A stretch of DNA of 64,000 nt, from assembly GCA_036250195.1 (NCBI GenBank), contig JAVHZZ010000008.1:2901434-2965433 (forward strand), read 5' to 3'. Below are positions 1 through 10,010 of this stretch, in pieces. Source of the DNA: Mixophyes australis. Lineage: Eukaryota; Chordata; Amphibia; Anura; Limnodynastidae. The notes below the pieces were generated by a model. The model was not told the DNA's origin. It was given only the letters and a program-made list of their open reading frames with translations, and did no database searches. The position numbers and the translations under genes are program-made. The number at the start of each line of letters is the position of its first letter. The stretch's first letter is position 1.

Positions 1-284
1 AAACCATGCTGCATTGGAGGGGAGGTAAATTTAAAATGTGATGGCAGATTTATAGTTGGGGTAGGACATTTCCTAGATCAACTTTAAATGTCAGTGTACA
101 GATAAAGCTGTCAAGTAACTGTGTGCTACATGAAAAAGCCAGTATTTATCTTATGTGCAAAATAATAAACTAATTTGCACCCTTTGCATTGTAACATGGT
201 TTTGTCCAGGTGAAAACTTACTAATTTTTTTGCCTTAATGCTGAGTCATTAAAGAAAGTAAGGCAAAAAAATTAGTAAGTTTTC
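1..284. repeat. Interspersed palindromic repeat (MITE-like), copy 1, cut by the window edge
   Basis: The block shares long stretches with two other places in the window (about 7436-7742, opposite orientation, and 9744-10010). Shared words include AAACCATG, TTGCACATAAGTTAAATACTG and its complement, and CATTAAGGAAAGTAAGGC. Its right end carries a perfect 26-bp inverted repeat (212-237 against 259-284) around a 21-base loop. This looks like a non-autonomous DNA transposon whose left end is outside the window. The superfamily is not determined. Confidence 0.6.
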
Positions 285-1962
285 TCCTAGCCTAGGTCTA
301 TATAAATGATGAGATTTACACTTGTGACTCTTCATGAATGACCGCACTCTGTACAACGCTGCGTAATATGTTGGCGCTATATAAAGATTTATAATCCTAA
401 AATGAGCTGCCGTTTTCTCCAGGCATACAAGCTTTTAGCAGAAAGCGTTTATTCTGGCTCATTTCCTCTGCGCGCGCTGCTTTTATCGCTATTTGCCCCT
501 TCTCCTGTGTCAGCGGGGAACGTTTTATATCTTTCTCTGTTATGGCCTGTTCTTCAGACTCTCTAATCCCAGAAACCTCAGCGGCCTCCGCTTCACAGGG
601 AACAGCTCATTAATCTCCGCAGCACAGTTAGAAATGTACAAATTCCGCCCATTACCTTTTTTCTTTCCTTGCTTTAAAGTAGATCAGGTCCTGTCACACT
701 CCATGAATCACGGTCGTCTGTGATTTATAAACCTCAGAGGAAAATAAAGGATTTGTTCAGGACACAGAGGTGTCACCTGAGACCTTATATCTTATGTATT
801 TCTCTGCGTGTCGTCCTTAAAGGGAAACACTGACAGGGAAACAATTGCCACGTTGAAGTGATACATTATAAAAACAAAATGTTTTTTTACTGCCAATTCT
901 ATTGTTTTTCATGAATGTCTGGCCACTGGGGGGCACTGTTCCACTGAAATCCATAGGTGATAAATCATTTTACAGTATGGCAGCTCCCACTCATTTCAAT
1001 AGACAAAATAATGCAGAGAAGTCAGGTTTTCTTGCAGAATAATATAGATCTTGTAAATTCATGTGATACAAATATAAATGTCTTTTATGTCTTCATAGCG
1101 GTGCCATATCTTACCCTAAAGGATACAGGTTAGATAAATCAGTACTTCTAAGTAGGGTAGGTCTGTTAGTTTGGATTTGACTTTCTCTGGTGGAGAGGAA
1201 GTGTCATTTACCGTAGCCAAGGACTGACTGATAACATGTGTCCTGGGACCTGCTGAGGGCCTGGGGGACAGAATCATTGCTGCCTGGGAACTATTTGAAG
1301 TTCTGTTGATGAGAAACAGAGAATTTCAGAAAACATGAACACAGAGAAGCAAATGTAGCGTTTCCTGTTCTGTCTGTTGCCAGATTCGTCTAATGACAAA
1401 AGTGTGTTTTAGAGCCGCACTCTTCACTGGCCAAATCTTTTTAGTTATGTTAATAATAGTCCGTGTGTCAGGCTGAATCGTATAAGTGTCCGGCGGATGT
1501 TAAAGTGTGATCACTATTGGACTCGGAACTTGAGGGGTCCCAGCTCCACTGATGATGTCATTGGATTTTTCTTTGGCTCTAAGACTCATTCCCAGCTCCG
1601 GATGTGTTTCAGGAGGTCAGGCCGGGAGCAGGGAGGCTTTGAAGTAAATATATAAATGTAGAAAGAGGGGAAGTCTCTGTCCCTTGAGATCATCCCTCCG
1701 TTTCCTCTCAGCTGCTTGTCATTAGACCACGTCCATTGTCCCATCATCAGAGTATAACTTCCTGACTGGAAGAGATGGAGGAGCAATCGTTCTAGAGTGC
1801 CCGATGCCTTGGGCCAAACCTTCCCATGTGAAAATAAGTATTACGCCCACTCTGGTCTAAAATACAGAGCAAGGACTTGTTTTCAGGAATATGGTTGATA
1901 AAAAGCAATACGAGTTTAGTAAATCACGTCACTGAGGCGCTTTGTTACTGATGAAGTCAAAC
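285..1962. other. No gene seen; short LINE/SINE-type tail at 340-398
   Basis: No exon-like reading frame with splice sites was found. Positions 340-398 carry CTGTACAACGCTGCG followed by TTGGCGCTATATAAA, the 3' tail shared by the LINE and SINE copies elsewhere in the window. The rest is unique-looking A/T-moderate sequence. It may be BTBD19 intron or upstream sequence, since earlier exons of that gene lie to the left. Confidence 0.5.
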
Positions 1963-2307
1963 ATCATCATCACTATTTATTTATATAGCGCCACTGATTC
2001 CGCAGCGCTGTACAGAGAGCTCACATCAGTCCCTGCCCCATTGGAGCTTACAGTCTAAATTCCCTAACATACATATACACAGAGAGAGAGAGAGAGGGAG
2101 AGAATAGGGTCAATTTTTGATAGCAGCCAATTAACCTACCAGTATGTTTTTGGAGTGTGGGAGGAAACTGGAGCACCCGGAGGAAACCCACACAAACACG
2201 GGGAGAACATGCAAACTCCTCACAGATAAGGCCATGGTAGGGAATTAAACTCATGACCCCAGCGCTGTGAGGTAGAAGTGCTAACCACTGAGCCACCGTG
2301 CTGGCCC
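1963..2307 (-). mobile_element. tRNA-headed SINE (V-SINE-like), near full length
   Basis: Read on the minus strand it has a tRNA-like head (GGTGGCTCAGTGGTTAGCAC with a box-B-like GAGTTTAATTCCC), then the core word CTCCCCGTGTTTG and CCTCCGGGTGCTCC, then the tail GCGCTGCGGAATCAGTGGCG and TATATAAATA ending in an ATG-rich microsatellite. The core is the one known from vertebrate V-SINEs. The same layout recurs near 6318, 17853, 28611 and 40380. Confidence 0.8.
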
Positions 2308-3548
2308 AATAATATTCAGCCATCTAAATTTTCACCTTATTCCGCCCCTGTGTGAGTGACCAGATTGCTCCAATCTAGTTGTTCAGGGACTAGATTGCAG
2401 TACGCAACCCGTTAACCTGCCCTGTGCTCTGGCTGTCATAGCATGCTGGGATTTGTAGTTCCACAACAAGTTGCCTAAACCGGATTTTTCTAGATGGATA
2501 TATGTTCTATGTTAACTACAGGCTGCATTCTGATGAATATTATAAGCTTGCAAGCAGGGCCCTCTTACCTCTCTGTCTGTCTTAACGGGATTGTTATCAG
2601 TTGTACAACGCTATGGCATTTGCTGGTGCTACATAAATAAAGGATGATGGTGATGGATATGGAAACTCGCAGACACATAGGCTTCCTAGCTCATTCACCC
2701 GTTTATATAGATAACAATAATATGTAAGTAAACCCTAGATGGAGCTTTCTCCTCCTCTATATTACAACGCTCCTCACGTGTGCTGATGATAGCGGCGTGA
2801 ACCCTGTGACTGGGAAACAATAGCTGCTATTATTCTCAGGAGACAGCATTATTCACTGACCTTTATGCAGTTGTTACATTTTATTACAGGATAATAAATT
2901 CAGAGTCTTTTACAGGCAGCAGCAGAACTAAATGAGGGTTAAAGTGATTATAACGAAGCTGCCAGTGACTAATCGCTGTGTCCATGGGGCAGGCTGTACT
3001 GTGGGCAGGGGGGTATCTGCCCTCTGGGCCGGTCCCATAGCGGGCTACGTTGGGCCGGGTAACTGGAACACCTGCATTTTCTTTCATTGAACATAGGCTG
3101 CTGAGTGGAATCTTGCCAGCCGTCCCCTGACTGTGGTGGGTTCCGCAGTCTGCTGCTGCGCTGATGACGTGTAATAGACAGGACAGCTGTGACACCTCAT
3201 GATGTCTGATCAGAAGGCGTTGGTGACTCCAGTAACCACCGCTGTCAGCCCAGACGTGACTCATGTTCCTCCTGACTGTGCACAACTCTTACTTCTGCCA
3301 GGAGCACCGTGGGGAACTCCGGCCGCTGAGTCCTGTGTACAGCACAAACCACATCACTTTCTCTCCAATAACAGCCCCCCCCCCCCCCCCTCGTCTCTAA
3401 TTCCTGGAGAGTGACTGCTAGTGACCCTCCTAACTGCCTCTGGTGTACGTACTGGTGGTGGAGGTATATAGATAGTTTTATATGTAATAGATGTAATCAT
3501 TGCTTTTAAACAGTGAAGAATAGGAACTCACGAGGAGCGTGAGATTTT
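2308..3548. other. No gene seen; LINE-tail-like piece and simple repeats
   Basis: Positions 2540-2645 contain GCAAGCAGGGCCCTCTTACC and TGTACAACGCTATGG followed by ACATAAATAAAGGATGATGG, a decayed copy of the LINE 3' end seen in better form at 14270-14998. A run of C occurs near 3376-3390. The open frames on both strands at 2884-3414 lack splice context or recognisable protein content. Confidence 0.5.
2441..2466 (-). promoter_or_regulatory. ZNF143/STAF-like motif in a repeat remnant
   Basis: The minus strand reads GGAACTACAAATCCCAGCATGC, close to the published vertebrate SBS motif (ACTACAAnTCCCAGnATGC). Related hairpin elements occur at 5217-5290, 43039-43185 and 63128-63195, so this is more likely a transposon fragment than a selected promoter site. 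Confidence 0.35.
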
Positions 3549-3658
3549 CATCATCATCATCACCATCTATTTATATAGCGCCACTAATTCCGCAGCGCTG
3601 TACAGAGAACTCATTCATATCAGTCCCTGCCCCATTGGAGCTTACAGTCTAAATTTCC

Positions 3659-3704
<46 letters not shown>

Positions 3705-3746
3705 ACTTTGATAGCAGCTACTTAACCTACCAGTATGTTTTTGGAT
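3549..3746 (-). mobile_element. V-SINE-like element, 5'-truncated, with CA microsatellite
   Basis: On the minus strand this is the 3' half of the SINE family: the CATACTGGTAGGTTAA word, then a (TG)n expansion (plus-strand CA at about 3661-3701), then GCGCTGCGGAATTAGTGGCG and a TGATGATG tail. The tRNA-like head is missing, the usual result of incomplete reverse transcription. Confidence 0.75.
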
Positions 3747-3859
3747 CTTCATGTTTCCCATTAGCCCCTCACCACCTGCATGTCCTCAGTGCTGGTGGTG
3801 TGAGTGAAAATAACTTGATTTTCAACTTGCTGAGAAAAGAAAGTTGTCAAAAACATAAT

Positions 3860-3985
3860 GGTTGGTTAATTGGTTGCTGACAAAATTAACACTAGTCTGT
3901 GTATATTAGGGAATTTAGACTGTGACTACAACGGGGCAGAGACTGATCTCGCATATTCTCTGTACAGCGCTGCGTAAAAATCCAG
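3860..3985 (+). mobile_element. V-SINE-like 3' fragment, decayed
   Basis: The plus strand keeps GGTTAATTGGTTGCTG, TTAGGGAATTTAGACTGTGA and TCTCTGTACAGCGCTGCG in SINE order, with many differences from the cleaner copies. It lies in opposite orientation to its neighbour at 3549-3746. Confidence 0.6.
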
Positions 3986-4274
3986 CCTTTTTTTAGCAGG
4001 TTGTTTATGGCCCCTCCATGTGCTCCGAGTCATCGGCTATGATGCAAGGGCCATTTGTTCTGTGTTCATATATGACCGTTCTCTGTGCGGCCAAACCCAG
4101 AGATTGTTCTTTTAGTTTGTATAGAGCAGTCAGGGATGTCCTGTTTATGGCTGTGCCTACTACAGTCACTAAAGCCAAGGACCATGGGTACCAGATGGAC
4201 AGCTCTGCAGCAGCAATGACATACAACAGAGAGCTGACATGCAGGTTTTCCCTGGATAGATTTATTAACCATTA

Positions 4275-4666
4275 TGAGAATGCAGCCTATCCAGTCACTA
4301 GGAACCAGTGACATCACTGAGAGTGCAGCCTATCCAGTCACTAGGAACCAGTGACATCACTGAGAGTGCAGCCTATCCAGTCACTAGGAACCAGTGACAT
4401 CACTGAGAGTGCAGCATTTCCAGTCACTAGGAACCAGTGACATCACTGAGAGTGCAGCCTATCCAGTCACTAGGAACCAGTGACATCACTGAGAGTGCAG
4501 CCTATCCAGTCACTAGGAACCAGTGACATCACTGAGAGTGCAGCCTATCCAGTCACTAGGAACCAGTGACATCACTGAGAGTGCAGCCTATCCAGTCACT
4601 AGGAACCAGTGACATCACTGAGAATGCAGCCTATCCAGTCACTAGGAACCAGTGACATCACTGAGA
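4275..4666. repeat. 43-bp minisatellite, about nine copies
   Basis: The unit runs GAGAGTGCAGCCTATCCAGT followed by CACTAGGAACCAGTGACATC and ACT. Units are nearly identical; two begin GAGAATG and one has CAGCATTTCC in place of CAGCCTATCC. A single diverged relative of the unit sits about 40 kb away near 44306-44345. No coding role is visible. Confidence 0.95.
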
Positions 4667-5374
4667 GATTTATCGCGCTCAGCACCAGTTACTTTGTACT
4701 TTGTGTACTTCGTCAAAGAGGACAATTAGCCCTAATTAATATCAGGATGGTGCAAGTGCCTGGATCAGACTAACCTTTATCACAGCATTGTGTCCCCCCT
4801 CCCTAATGGTGTACCCGGCCGATCCTGCCCAGCGCAGCCTGGGCCAGCAGCTACATTTCTATACACACCTGTATCTGAAGAAGCTGACGCCTGGTAAAGT
4901 GTGAGCTCTGTGCCCAGAGTACTGTGTGTGGTATTTCATACTGCTGTTACTCCTGTGAGGAGGTTATAATACAAAATATATTGAGAACAGGGCACCCAGT
5001 GCGTCAGAGGTCACTGAGAAGTTTTATAGTCGTATAAAAGCCGACTTCACTTGTTTAACCAGCGCTGCAAGTTTTACAATCTTACTGTAACCCTGTTAAG
5101 TTACCGCATTCAGGCTGATTAACTTACTATTCCCACTAATTAGCAGCAGCTTCTGGTGGGAAAGACTTGGGGAGTTTTTACACAGAGTGGGAACTTTCGT
5201 CGGGTAGACTTGGCGTCCTGTGGAACTACAAGTCCCAACATGCCACAGGCTGGCAGGACATGCTTGGCACTAGTAATTCCACAGCGGCTGGAGATGGGTG
5301 TTAGATGTTGCTTATTAAACCCCCTGTTATCTGTGCTTGGACCACTCCTCACTTACACCTTGTTCCTCTTGCAG
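4667..5374. other. Non-coding; small hairpin element at 5217-5290
   Basis: This stretch precedes the first recognised BTBD19 exon and is probably intron. Positions 5217-5290 hold an imperfect palindrome (CTGTGGAACTACAAGTCCCA, later AGTAATTCCACAG) of the same type as 43039-43185. Nothing else is recognised. Confidence 0.5.
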
Positions 5375-5434
5375 ATCTGCGTGAATTTCATCAGCAAGAC
5401 GCTGACTCTGAACATGGCGTGTGAAGCGTTACAG
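5375..5434 (+). CDS. btbd19: btbd19 internal exon (first in window)
   Basis: Sixty bases, 20 codons, preceded by TTCCTCTTGCAG and followed by GTAAAC. It encodes ICVNFIS and MACEALQ, the end of the BTB domain and the start of the BACK-like region. The upstream exon is not in the window. Confidence 0.88.
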
Positions 5435-8400
5435 GTAAACAGAGGGCACAGTCCTGTCATCCGCTGGTTCCAAAATGTGTCAATTACCTGTGAGATTTAA
5501 TGCTAAAGAGTAAAGAGGGGCATTTTCAGTAATGGAGGCCCATGAATTTTATATAGAGCCGACATTTCTTAATGAAAGAAACTGTAAAAATGAGGATTTA
5601 TTTTTCTGGCCAATGGAGATTACAGGGTTCTATAATCCTGTTGCTGCAGATGGAGCAGTTTCCAGATATACAGATAGTACAATCTGGTGCAGTGGAAGAA
5701 TAAGCGCCAGGTTACACTCTGCTGCGCCTCTCCCATCACCCTACAACGTGACCCTGAATTATTCACATGACATAACTGGGGCGTTTATGCTAAATTAAGT
5801 ACATCTGCCATGTGCTCTCTGCCACTCACTGAGGCTGTTTATAATACTCACACACTGGGGTATCCATCAGCAAAAACAGATTTTGATTTGTGCACTTTAG
5901 TTTTCTGGAGTAGTCAAAAAAAAAACAATATTTAAAAGGGTGGATAAAAAACGGCTGCTTTTTCTAACTCTATGTTTTTATTAGGGTAAGATTTTGGTAA
6001 GGTTACATATGTTGTCATATTTCTGCTTCCTGTGACGTACTTGCTGTGTTGTTTTCAGGCCGCCGTCACTTACGGACAGACCGACTTGAAGCAGCGATGT
6101 CTGGCGTTTATTGAGCACCACACTCCGGTAAGTAACCGCGATACGTCCGTCCGTCCTCCGTGTTGTCCACATTCCCTGTGTATCGATACTACAGATTGTG
6201 TTTGGGTTGTTTTGTCTGACGTTTACTCCTCTATGGAGCAGATTTAATTGACCGCGTTTCTCTTGAGAGTAACGAAGCCTGCGCACTATTACTGTTACTA
6301 TGGTAACAGTGTGCATCGGGCAGCAGGGTGGCTCAGTGGTCAGCACTTCTGCCTCACAGCACTGGGGTCATGAGTTCAATTCCCGACCATGGCCTTATCT
6401 GTGAGGAGTTTGTATGTTCTCCCCGTGTTTGCGTGGGTTTCCTCTGGGTGCTCCGGTTTCCTCCCATACTCCAAAAACGTAGGTTAATTGGCTGCTATCA
6501 AATTGACCCTAGTCTGTGTGTCTCTCTCTGTCTGTGTGTGTTAGGGAATTTAGACTGTAAGCTCCAATGGGGCAGAGACTGATGAGTGAGTTCTCAGAGC
6601 TGCGGATTTAGTGGCGCTATATAAATAAATGGTGATGATGATGATGATTACCGTCAGTACGGTAATTTCATCACTGATTTTTGCTTGCAGCTCCAGAAAT
6701 TTGGGTTAAAATTACCGTATAAATAGTAATAGTGCGCAGTACTGAGAAGCCAATAATTGCCTGAAGGTGGAAAACACCAGAAGTAGGTAACCTGAGTTTC
6801 CTGGTCACACTACAAGTCCTAGACTGGCAAGACATGCTAAAACTTGTAGTTCTACAATAGCTGGAAACCCACAGGATGGAAATGCCTGCTTGAAAACAAA
6901 ATGTAAAGCCGTATTCTGGTTAGCAAGCAAAAGTACTTGAGCAGTTACTTTCCATAGTTACGCGGTCAATAAGTCTCTAGTTATGGATGATATTTGTTCC
7001 TGTCTGTCCTGTGTTTGTTTGTGTGGTGTTATGAGTCTGTGGTCTGTTTATCTCTTTTGTGTGTGTGGCCTTAGTGTAGATTACATTTTCAGTGTGTCTG
7101 TGATTAGGGAAATACTTATTTAAAGTCACAAATCGAGACCCTGAGGGCTGATCTACATGACGGATCAGAGAAACAGAGGTCGGGGGTCTTTAGATCCCCT
7201 CCCTACACTTTAGGCTGTGCAGCGATGAACTGCTCCCGTTGGACGAGCTGCTCCCGTTGTCGTCTCTCTTTGTCCCGTGTTCAATGCTTTTGTCTCTGGG
7301 TAGGACACGGGCAGCTGACATCTGCCGTCAGATTGTGGTTAATGTAATGTAACACTTACACACCAGTCTATGATGTACAGGATGAAGCCGAGGGGAGAGA
7401 AAGACTTATTGTGGCTTTGTTAGTTTTGTCCTCTCTCATTAAGGTAAGTCCAAAAAAATGAGTAAGTTTCTGCTGGACAAAACCATGTTACAATACAAGG
7501 GATGCAAATGAGTTTATTATCTTGCACATAAGTTAAATACTGGCTGCTTTTTCATGTATCACACAAATACTTCATAGGTTATTTGTACGCTGAAATGTAA
7601 AGTTGATCTAGGACATGTCCTACCCCAACTATACATCTGCCATCTCATTTTATATTTACCTCCCCTCCAATGCAACATGGTTTTACTAAGGTGCAAAGTT
7701 ACTAATTTCTTTTGCTTTACTTTCCTTAATGACTCAGGCCCATAATCTCTTACAGGAATGGCTGCTGCATCTTCCGACACAGAGATATATAACATAACAT
7801 TTTATGCTATGTGCACTGGCTCCTTGTATGTACAGTAACAACATAACTAACCCTCTGGCCCCTCTGACACATGTATGAGAGCAGAGACATGTCCGTGTTC
7901 TGGTACATACTGTGTGCTCAGCCCTCTGACGGGGTTAATACAAACAGGATGCAGCGAGTGAGCAATCGGACTGAGTGTCCAGCGTTTGTCTTTCCTCATC
8001 CTCACAGGAAATCATTAAGACACAAAGTTTCCGGGAACTGTCAGACCTGGGAGTCGCGAGCATCCTGCAGAGCGACCGGCTAAATATTGACGAGGTTCCT
8101 CTTATCCAGGCCGTACGGGAATGGGCCCACGTCAGTTCAGTGAGTGTCCTCGGGTGGTACCGTCACAGCCCGCAATATATATCTGTGCCACCGGCGATAT
8201 AACTACCCCATCTGTCTTTAATATTAACTGGCCCATTACGTTACCTCTCATCACCGATGAAGTACCTCTAAGGCAATAAGCACAAGTGTAGTTTATAAGT
8301 TCAATTTATTTTAGGGTTGTAGAATAATTAATCCGATTAAATGTATATTATTAATATCATTGAAAGTCACCAAGTTCAAGTTTTGATTCCAAGAACAATC

Positions 8401-9475
8401 TCATTTGAATATAATTTATTTTGTTTTGTAACTAAATCAGGTGTTTCATTCAAGTTAATTAATTTACTCTCCCAATGCTAAGGTGGAGTCTGTCCTCTCT
8501 CTCCTCTGTTTTATCTCTCTCCCGTATTCCTTCAATCCACCGCTTCACTCTCTCCTCTCTATCCCTATATTTATCCCCATTTTCTACTCTGTGAGCGCTT
8601 ACCAGAAATAACTATTTTGTTTCTGGTCCCCTCCCTGCTCTGTGCGAAACATTTTCTGCTATTAATATTTCCTAATCATTTTATTGTAATAATATACACT
8701 ATAACATAATAATATAATAGCTATGTGTCCATTCATCCACCTTACAGAAATGCTGATTGGACAAACCACAAAAACATATTACTACACTAATGATACAATG
8801 TATCTTTCTTTACTTCCTGTTTTCTGTTTTCAACCTTAACCCCATTTCACTTAACCGCCGTAGAGGTGATGTTGTTGAGTTACGCAAACAAATTAGTGGT
8901 AAATGCAATGTTCTGCGTAGTACGATAAGTGACGTTCACAATCCATACACAACATTTGTATCGTTCTTCTCACCTTCCTCAAGATATCTCTGCTGTGAGA
9001 TGTCGCTGACAAATGTGTTCTGTTTTTACTGACTAACGTGTACCATGTACCCATGTCATTCACACCTCATATACATGTATGTAGTCAGTGGACCGCAGTA
9101 TTTTTACCCTGTTCCTTCCCGCAGGCGGTTCTTGATGTTTCAGTGTCTGTAGTCGCGCAGGATGTAGTGCGGGAACTGCGCCTCTGTCTCCTGTCCCCGG
9201 ATGAACTTACGACTCTTGAGAGGGAGAACGCCAAGGATGGGCTGATCCCGGTGAGATAGCGAGTCCGCAGGTACTTAATGACGTTTAGTGACTCCCAGCC
9301 TGTTCCTAATGCTCAGTTTCCTGGCTCATCCATTTATTAGGAGATCCAGATAGCTCAGACATGGAAATTCCACGCCCTGAAGAAGGTCAGCGACTCCCAG
9401 ACTCATCTGTTCCATCGCAGGAAGGGGACACTGGCGAGAGACCATCACAGTTACCTGGACTCTCCAGCTAAGTGA
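5375..9475 (+). CDS. btbd19: BTB domain-containing protein 19-like, 3' part of gene (five exons)
   Basis: Coding exons are 5375-5434, 6059-6127, 8008-8139, 9125-9250 and 9341-9475. Each is flanked by AG and GT, all in phase 0, and joined they give 154 residues to a TGA stop. Recognisable stretches are MACEALQ, AVTYGQTDLKQRCLAFIE, FRELSDLGVASILQSDRL, VVRELRLCLLSPDELTTLE and a tail with HRRKGTLARDHHSYLD. They match, in order, the C-terminal half (BACK-like helices and tail) of vertebrate BTBD19. The BTB/POZ fold itself is encoded by exons left of the window. BTB-BACK proteins often act as dimerising adaptors, some for Cullin-3 ligases; no function is established for this one here. The convergent neighbour PTCH2 supports the name. 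Confidence 0.9.
6059..6127 (+). CDS. btbd19: btbd19 internal exon
   Basis: Sixty-nine bases, 23 codons, between a TGTTTTCAG acceptor and a GTAAGT donor. It encodes AVTYGQTDLKQRCLAFIEHH, typical of the helix following a BTB fold. Confidence 0.92.
6318..6649 (+). mobile_element. V-SINE-like element, full length, in a btbd19 intron
   Basis: The head GGTGGCTCAGTGGTCAGCAC, box-B-like GAGTTCAATTCCC, core CTCCCCGTGTTTGCGTGGG and tail GTGGCGCTATATAAATAAAT with a TGATGATG run are all in order. It lies in the same orientation as the gene, in the intron between 6127 and 8008. Confidence 0.85.
7436..7742. repeat. MITE-like palindromic repeat, copy 2
   Basis: Both ends start from CATTAAGG-type sequence reading inwards (CATTAAGGTAAGTCC at left; the complement of CATTAAGGAAAGTAAAGC at right). 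Inside are GGACAAAACCATGTTACAAT and TTGCACATAAGTTAAATACTG. It is inverted relative to copy 1 and lies in a btbd19 intron. Imperfect terminal inverted repeats point to a cut-and-paste transposon derivative. Confidence 0.6.
8008..8139 (+). CDS. btbd19: btbd19 internal exon
   Basis: The exon has 132 bases and 44 codons, acceptor ATCCTCACAG, donor GTGAGT. It encodes FRELSDLGVASILQSDRL and a helix ending VREWAHVSS, matching the BACK-like helices of BTBD19. Confidence 0.93.
8140..9124 (+). other. btbd19 intron, no further feature
   Basis: A/T-rich intron with GT at its start and a TTCCTTCCCGCAG acceptor at its end. The open frame at 8757-9032 has no splice context or protein signature. Confidence 0.7.
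9125..9250 (+). CDS. btbd19: btbd19 internal exon
   Basis: The exon has 126 bases and 42 codons after CCCGCAG and before GTGAGA. It encodes VVRELRLCLLSPDELTTLE and ends DGLIP, closely resembling the corresponding human helix. Confidence 0.93.
9341..9475 (+). CDS. btbd19: btbd19 terminal coding exon
   Basis: It starts after a CATTTATTAG acceptor, encodes AQTWKFHALKKV and RRKGTLARDHHSYLD, and ends in TGA at 9473-9475. The basic RRKGTL segment and DHH pair are conserved with the human C-terminus. The intron before it is only 90 bases long. Confidence 0.93.
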   Translation, partial: EIQIAQTWKFHALKKVSDSQTHLFHRRKGTLARDHHSYLDSPAK

Positions 9476-9638
9476 GTGTCAGCTCTGGTGGCCAACTGAG
9501 GAGGAAAGTGTCTGCTCTGGTGTATAAGGTGTTGTGATGGGAGTCTGACCATGGAAACTGCATGGAGAAAGTTTGCTACATTATAAATGAATCTACAAGT
9601 TTATATTATCGGATTATGTTTTTACTTTTTTATGACTA

Positions 9639-9644
9639 AATAAA
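9639..9644 (+). terminator. Likely btbd19 polyadenylation signal
   Basis: An exact AATAAA lies 164 bases after the stop codon and is followed by T/G-rich sequence (TGTTTTCTTGTCCTTGTCTC). Spacing and context fit a cleavage site shortly downstream. No transcript evidence is available. Confidence 0.65.
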
Positions 9645-9743
9645 TGTTTTCTTGTCCTTGTCTCTTTATTGTTGTAAATTACAAATCAGTAACTGCTGTG
9701 TTCTAACAATAGGTGTTTACTCTTGATACCCATAACTTGGTGG

Positions 9744-10010
9744 ACCTGATTCATTAAGGAACTTAGGCAAGAATTTGAGTAGGTTTTCTTACTTAAGTTT
9801 TCTGGACAAAACCATGTTACAATGTAAGGGGTGCAAATTAGTTTATTATTTTGCACATAAGTTAAATACTGACTGTTTTTTCATGTAGCACACAAATATC
9901 AACTTTAAATTTCAGTGTACAAATAAGCTATCAAGTATTTGTGTGTTACATGAAAAAACAGTCAGTATTTAACTTATGTGCAAAATAATAAACTAATTTG
10001 CCCACATGAG
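9744..10010. repeat. MITE-like palindromic repeat, copy 3
   Basis: Begins CTGATTCATTAAGGAACTTA and contains GACAAAACCATGTTACAATG, then CACATAAGTTAAATACTGAC and, after a short centre, its near-complement. The internal palindrome is very clear. It lies just after the btbd19 3' end, so it postdates or bounds that transcript. Confidence 0.65.
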
